A stretch of DNA of 64,000 bases from Crocinitomicaceae bacterium (GTDB lineage: Bacteria > Bacteroidota > Bacteroidia > Flavobacteriales_D > Crocinitomicaceae), in the NCBI GenBank assembly GCA_030727405.1, contig JANRBR010000011.1:1-64000 (forward strand), given 5' to 3'. The translations under genes were made by a program, and so were the position numbers. Under the pieces are notes generated by a model. That model saw nothing but the letters and a program-made list of their open reading frames with translations. It was not told the DNA's origin and ran no database searches. Below, piece by piece: positions 61,965 to 64,000 of the stretch (its first letter is position 1; every line of letters begins with the position of its first letter).

Positions 61965-62530
61965 AATTGAGCGCAACATAAAAAGTTAGCCAATAGTGGC
62001 AATCCATGTTCCGTCAAAATGGACTCTGGATGAAACTGTACAGCAAATAAACGAAGTTTCGGCAATTCCAAGGACATTGCTACACCGTTGTCGAGCTGAG
62101 CTGTTTGACAATCGTCAGGCAAATCAACCACTTTCCAACTATGATACAATCCGACAAGAAATTCACTTGGAAGTCCTTGAAACAAGACCGATTGATCCTT
62201 GACTAATAATTTTTCTTGAACCCCGTGCTTCACCACTTGCTGATTTTCTAAACGCGCTCCAAGGTGTAAAGCAATCGCTTGCATGCCCAAGCAGACACCT
62301 AGAATCGGTTTTTTGCCTACGTACATAGCAAGCAATTCTGCTAGGTTTTTTTTCTCATTTGGAAGTCCAGGTCCAGGCGATAGGACAACGGCATCAAATT
62401 CATTCAAGTCCGTTAAATTCAAATAATCGTGACGAATGACCGTTACTTCTGCACCTAACTGTTCAAAATAATGGACTAAATTGAAGGTGAAAGAATCATA
62501 AAAATCCACTAGTACTACCTTTACGTTCAT
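61961..62530 (-). CDS. anthranilate/aminodeoxychorismate synthase glutaminase subunit
   Basis: 189-residue class I glutamine amidotransferase that supplies ammonia for anthranilate (TrpG) or aminodeoxychorismate (PabA) synthesis. DFYDSFTFNLVHYFEQLG at residue 8, VLSPGPGLPNE near residue 50, nucleophile Cys in ILGVCLGMQAIAL near residue 79, and the His-Glu pair in FAVQFHPESILTEHG. The two roles cannot be separated by sequence alone and no partner subunit gene is in the window, so I give no symbol. Confidence 0.9.
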   Translation of the reverse strand: MNVKVVLVDFYDSFTFNLVHYFEQLGAEVTVIRHDYLNLTDLNEFDAVVLSPGPGLPNEKKNLAELLAMYVGKKPILGVCLGMQAIALHLGARLENQQVVKHGVQEKLLVKDQSVLFQGLPSEFLVGLYHSWKVVDLPDDCQTAQLDNGVAMSLELPKLRLFAVQFHPESILTEHGLPLLANFLCCAQL

Positions 62531-62547
62531 TGATTTTTGTTACTTTG

Positions 62548-62575
62548 CAAAAGTAGAAAAAATCGTTTAATCCAA
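62548..62575 (-). promoter_or_regulatory. promoter of the glutaminase subunit gene
   Basis: On the minus strand TTG (62575-62573), 17 nt, then TACTTTTG (62555-62548), 17 bp before the ATG at 62530. The box is part of a near-palindrome TACTTTGCAAAAGTA (62541-62555), so a plus-strand box for ridA may overlap. Confidence 0.45.
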
Positions 62576-62592
62576 TGGATAAACTTATTGTG

Positions 62593-62976
62593 ATGAAAAA
62601 AGCCATTCAAATACCGAACGCTCCAGCACCAGTTGGACCATATAGTCAAGCCATTCTTGCCGGAGGAATGCTTTTCATCAGCGGACAAATTCCATTAAAT
62701 CCGTCAACAGGAGAACTAGAATTGGACACGATTGAGGAAGCGACGCATCGCGTAATGAAAAACATTGAGGCTTTATTAGAGGCAGCAGGATTAACCATTG
62801 AAAATATTGTGAAAACGAGTATTTTCCTAAAGGACCTGAATGATTTTCAAGCAATGAACACCGTTTACGCATCCTATTTTACTGGAATTCCCCCTGCCAG
62901 AGAAACGGTTCAAGTTGTAAGACTACCTTTAGACGTGAGCATAGAAATTTCGTGTATCGCTTTAGCCAATGGATAA
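62593..62976 (+). CDS. ridA: RidA family enamine/imine deaminase
   Basis: 127 residues from the ATG at 62593 (an in-frame ATG at 62575 adds six). RidA hydrolyses reactive 2-aminoacrylate and related enamines made by PLP enzymes. Family features: PNAPAPVGPYSQAIL near the start, GGMLFISGQIPLNPSTGEL, the substrate-binding region NIVKTSIFLKDLNDF, and the catalytic Arg in GIPPARETVQVVRLPLDV, ending VEISCIA-like. Its end overlaps the glycosyltransferase start by 8 bp. Confidence 0.94.
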   Translation: MKKAIQIPNAPAPVGPYSQAILAGGMLFISGQIPLNPSTGELELDTIEEATHRVMKNIEALLEAAGLTIENIVKTSIFLKDLNDFQAMNTVYASYFTGIPPARETVQVVRLPLDVSIEISCIALANG

Positions 62977-64000
62977 ACACAAGCCAACATTTGACTTAAG
63001 TGTTGTCATTGTAAATTACAATGTCACCTATTTCTTGGAACAATGTTTGAATGCCGTATTAGCAGCCAGTAAAACACTAAATGTTCAAGTCTTTGTGGTG
63101 GATAATAACAGTGTGGATGGCTCCGTTGAAATGGTTCAAACCAAATTTCCAGGTGTCCAGCTCATTGCAAACAAGGAAAATCTAGGCTTTTCAAGAGCAA
63201 ACAATCAGGCACTCGTTCTTTCTGATGCGAGGTATTTACTGTTACTTAACCCGGATACCGTAGTAGAAGAAGACACCTTTTCGAAGGTCATTCAATTCAT
63301 GGATGAGAATCAAGAAGCAGGTGGACTAGGCGTTCGAATGGTCGATGGAAAAGGGAGATTTCTTCCAGAATCTAAGCGAGGACTACCAACGCCAATGGTG
63401 GCTTTTTATAAAATATTTGGACTTTCAAAACTCTTTCCAAAATCAAAACGCTTTGGTCAATATCACTTAGGGTATTTAAGTGAATTCGAGGTAAACGAAG
63501 TGGATGTCCTAAGTGGTGCATTTATGCTCATGCGGAAGGAAACGCTGGACAAAGTTGGTCTGTTAGATGAAACCTTTTTCATGTACGGGGAGGACATCGA
63601 TTTATCCTACCGCATACAATTAGGAGGCTACAAAAACATCTATTTCCCTGAAACAAAAATCATCCATTACAAAGGTGAAAGCACCAAGAAAAGCTCGGTC
63701 AACTATGTTTTTATTTTTTACCGTGCGATGGTGATTTTTGCGAAAAAGCACTTTTCTCAAAACAATGCCAAATTGTTTTCCTTCGCGATTCATTTAGCCA
63801 TCTACTTAAGGGCGTCCTTATCCATCATTCGTCGTTTCATCGAACAAATAACCTTCCCCTTCCTCGATTTAAGTGTTAGCCTCACAGGACTTTACTTTTT
63901 GGCTGAACGGTGGAAATTAAAGTCCATCCTTTTCCCGGAAATCGCTACCCATTTTTTGATTCCTAGCTACGCCTTTATTTGGATGTTATCGGCTTTGGTC
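62969..64000 (+). CDS. family 2 glycosyltransferase, 3' end outside window
   Basis: 344 codons are visible before the window ends. GT-A fold: LSVVIVNYNVTYFLEQCL near residue 11, VFVVDNNSVDGS, NKENLGFSRANNQAL, the DxD-like LLLLNPDTVVEED and the acceptor region VDVLSGAFMLMRKETLDKVG with FMYGEDIDLSYR. Resembles rhamnosyltransferase-type enzymes of surface polysaccharide assembly. Hydrophobic segments start near residue 300, so a membrane C-terminus is likely. The ATG at 62969 lies inside the ridA end (8-bp overlap). Confidence 0.9.
   Translation, partial: MDKHKPTFDLSVVIVNYNVTYFLEQCLNAVLAASKTLNVQVFVVDNNSVDGSVEMVQTKFPGVQLIANKENLGFSRANNQALVLSDARYLLLLNPDTVVEEDTFSKVIQFMDENQEAGGLGVRMVDGKGRFLPESKRGLPTPMVAFYKIFGLSKLFPKSKRFGQYHLGYLSEFEVNEVDVLSGAFMLMRKETLDKVGLLDETFFMYGEDIDLSYRIQLGGYKNIYFPETKIIHYKGESTKKSSVNYVFIFYRAMVIFAKKHFSQNNAKLFSFAIHLAIYLRASLSIIRRFIEQITFPFLDLSVSLTGLYFLAERWKLKSILFPEIATHFLIPSYAFIWMLSALV

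Overview
The window looks like chromosomal DNA of a free-living member of the Bacteroidota, order Flavobacteriales, probably near the Crocinitomicaceae/Fluviicola group. The placement is inferred from gene content. Four predicted cargo proteins carry type IX secretion (T9SS) sorting domains. Homologues of the T9SS parts PorQ and PorE are present. Signal peptides often end in AQ or GQ, Shine-Dalgarno sequences are weak or absent, and several start regions have the Bacteroidota promoter pattern TTG - about 16-23 nt - TAnnTTTG. The parA-parB-DUF5683-dapB-lepB-wbqC order is also typical of this phylum. Coding density is high and most of the window is ordinary core genome.

Layout. 1-8.9 kb (minus strand): a T9SS type A cargo protein cut by the window edge, an exported protein of unknown role, a long exported MORN/YwqK-like repeat protein, and a tightly packed run: MBL-fold/double-rhodanese protein, TSUP sulfite-exporter family permease, exported Kelch-like T9SS protein, and methyltransferase. 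9-14.2 kb: chalcone-isomerase-like protein, DEAD-box helicase, MuiA-like protein, and a DUF4476 protein with tandem internal repeats. 14.2-18.2 kb (plus): exonuclease/GIY-YIG fusion, PhnP-like hydrolase, and an acyltransferase pair resembling the glycine-lipid enzymes GlsA/GlsB. 18.2-26.6 kb: ECF-like sigma factor, porQ, a tRNA1(Val) methyltransferase homologue, proS, an LtaS-like sulfatase, fused 2-oxoacid dehydrogenase E1, and a lipoprotein.

26.6-38 kb: two unknown genes, a CYTH protein, a T9SS type B cargo protein, a CapD/WbpM-like epimerase-dehydratase, a thioesterase, a second MORN-like exported protein, a second TSUP permease, threonine aldolase, and a PorE-like TPR/beta-propeller/OmpA protein. 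A three-copy tandem repeat of about 80 bp lies between porE and rplS. 38.3-47.6 kb: rplS, an FHA protein, the parAB-dapB-lepB-wbqC block, a beta-propeller protein, tag, an exported protein and aroK.

47.7-49.8 kb is the least ordinary stretch. A tRNA-Lys gene is followed by its terminator, inverted repeats, a possible small RNA, and an Omp85-like outer-membrane protein gene framed by direct repeats (27 bp identical, about 65-70 bp in all). 49.8-54.7 kb is one gene for a giant glycine-rich T9SS type B adhesin-like protein. 55-64 kb holds a lipoprotein, an exported pirin, prfC, ndk, a TonB-dependent receptor, DUF2147, pabA/trpG, ridA and a truncated family 2 glycosyltransferase.

I did not find a defence island, CRISPR array, complete IS element, prophage or clear new multi-gene system. 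The best leads are the repeat-framed segment after tRNA-Lys, the 80-bp tandem repeats, the sulfur-gene run that includes an exported Kelch protein, and the proposed glycine-lipid pair. All assignments come from reading the sequence; no database search was possible.
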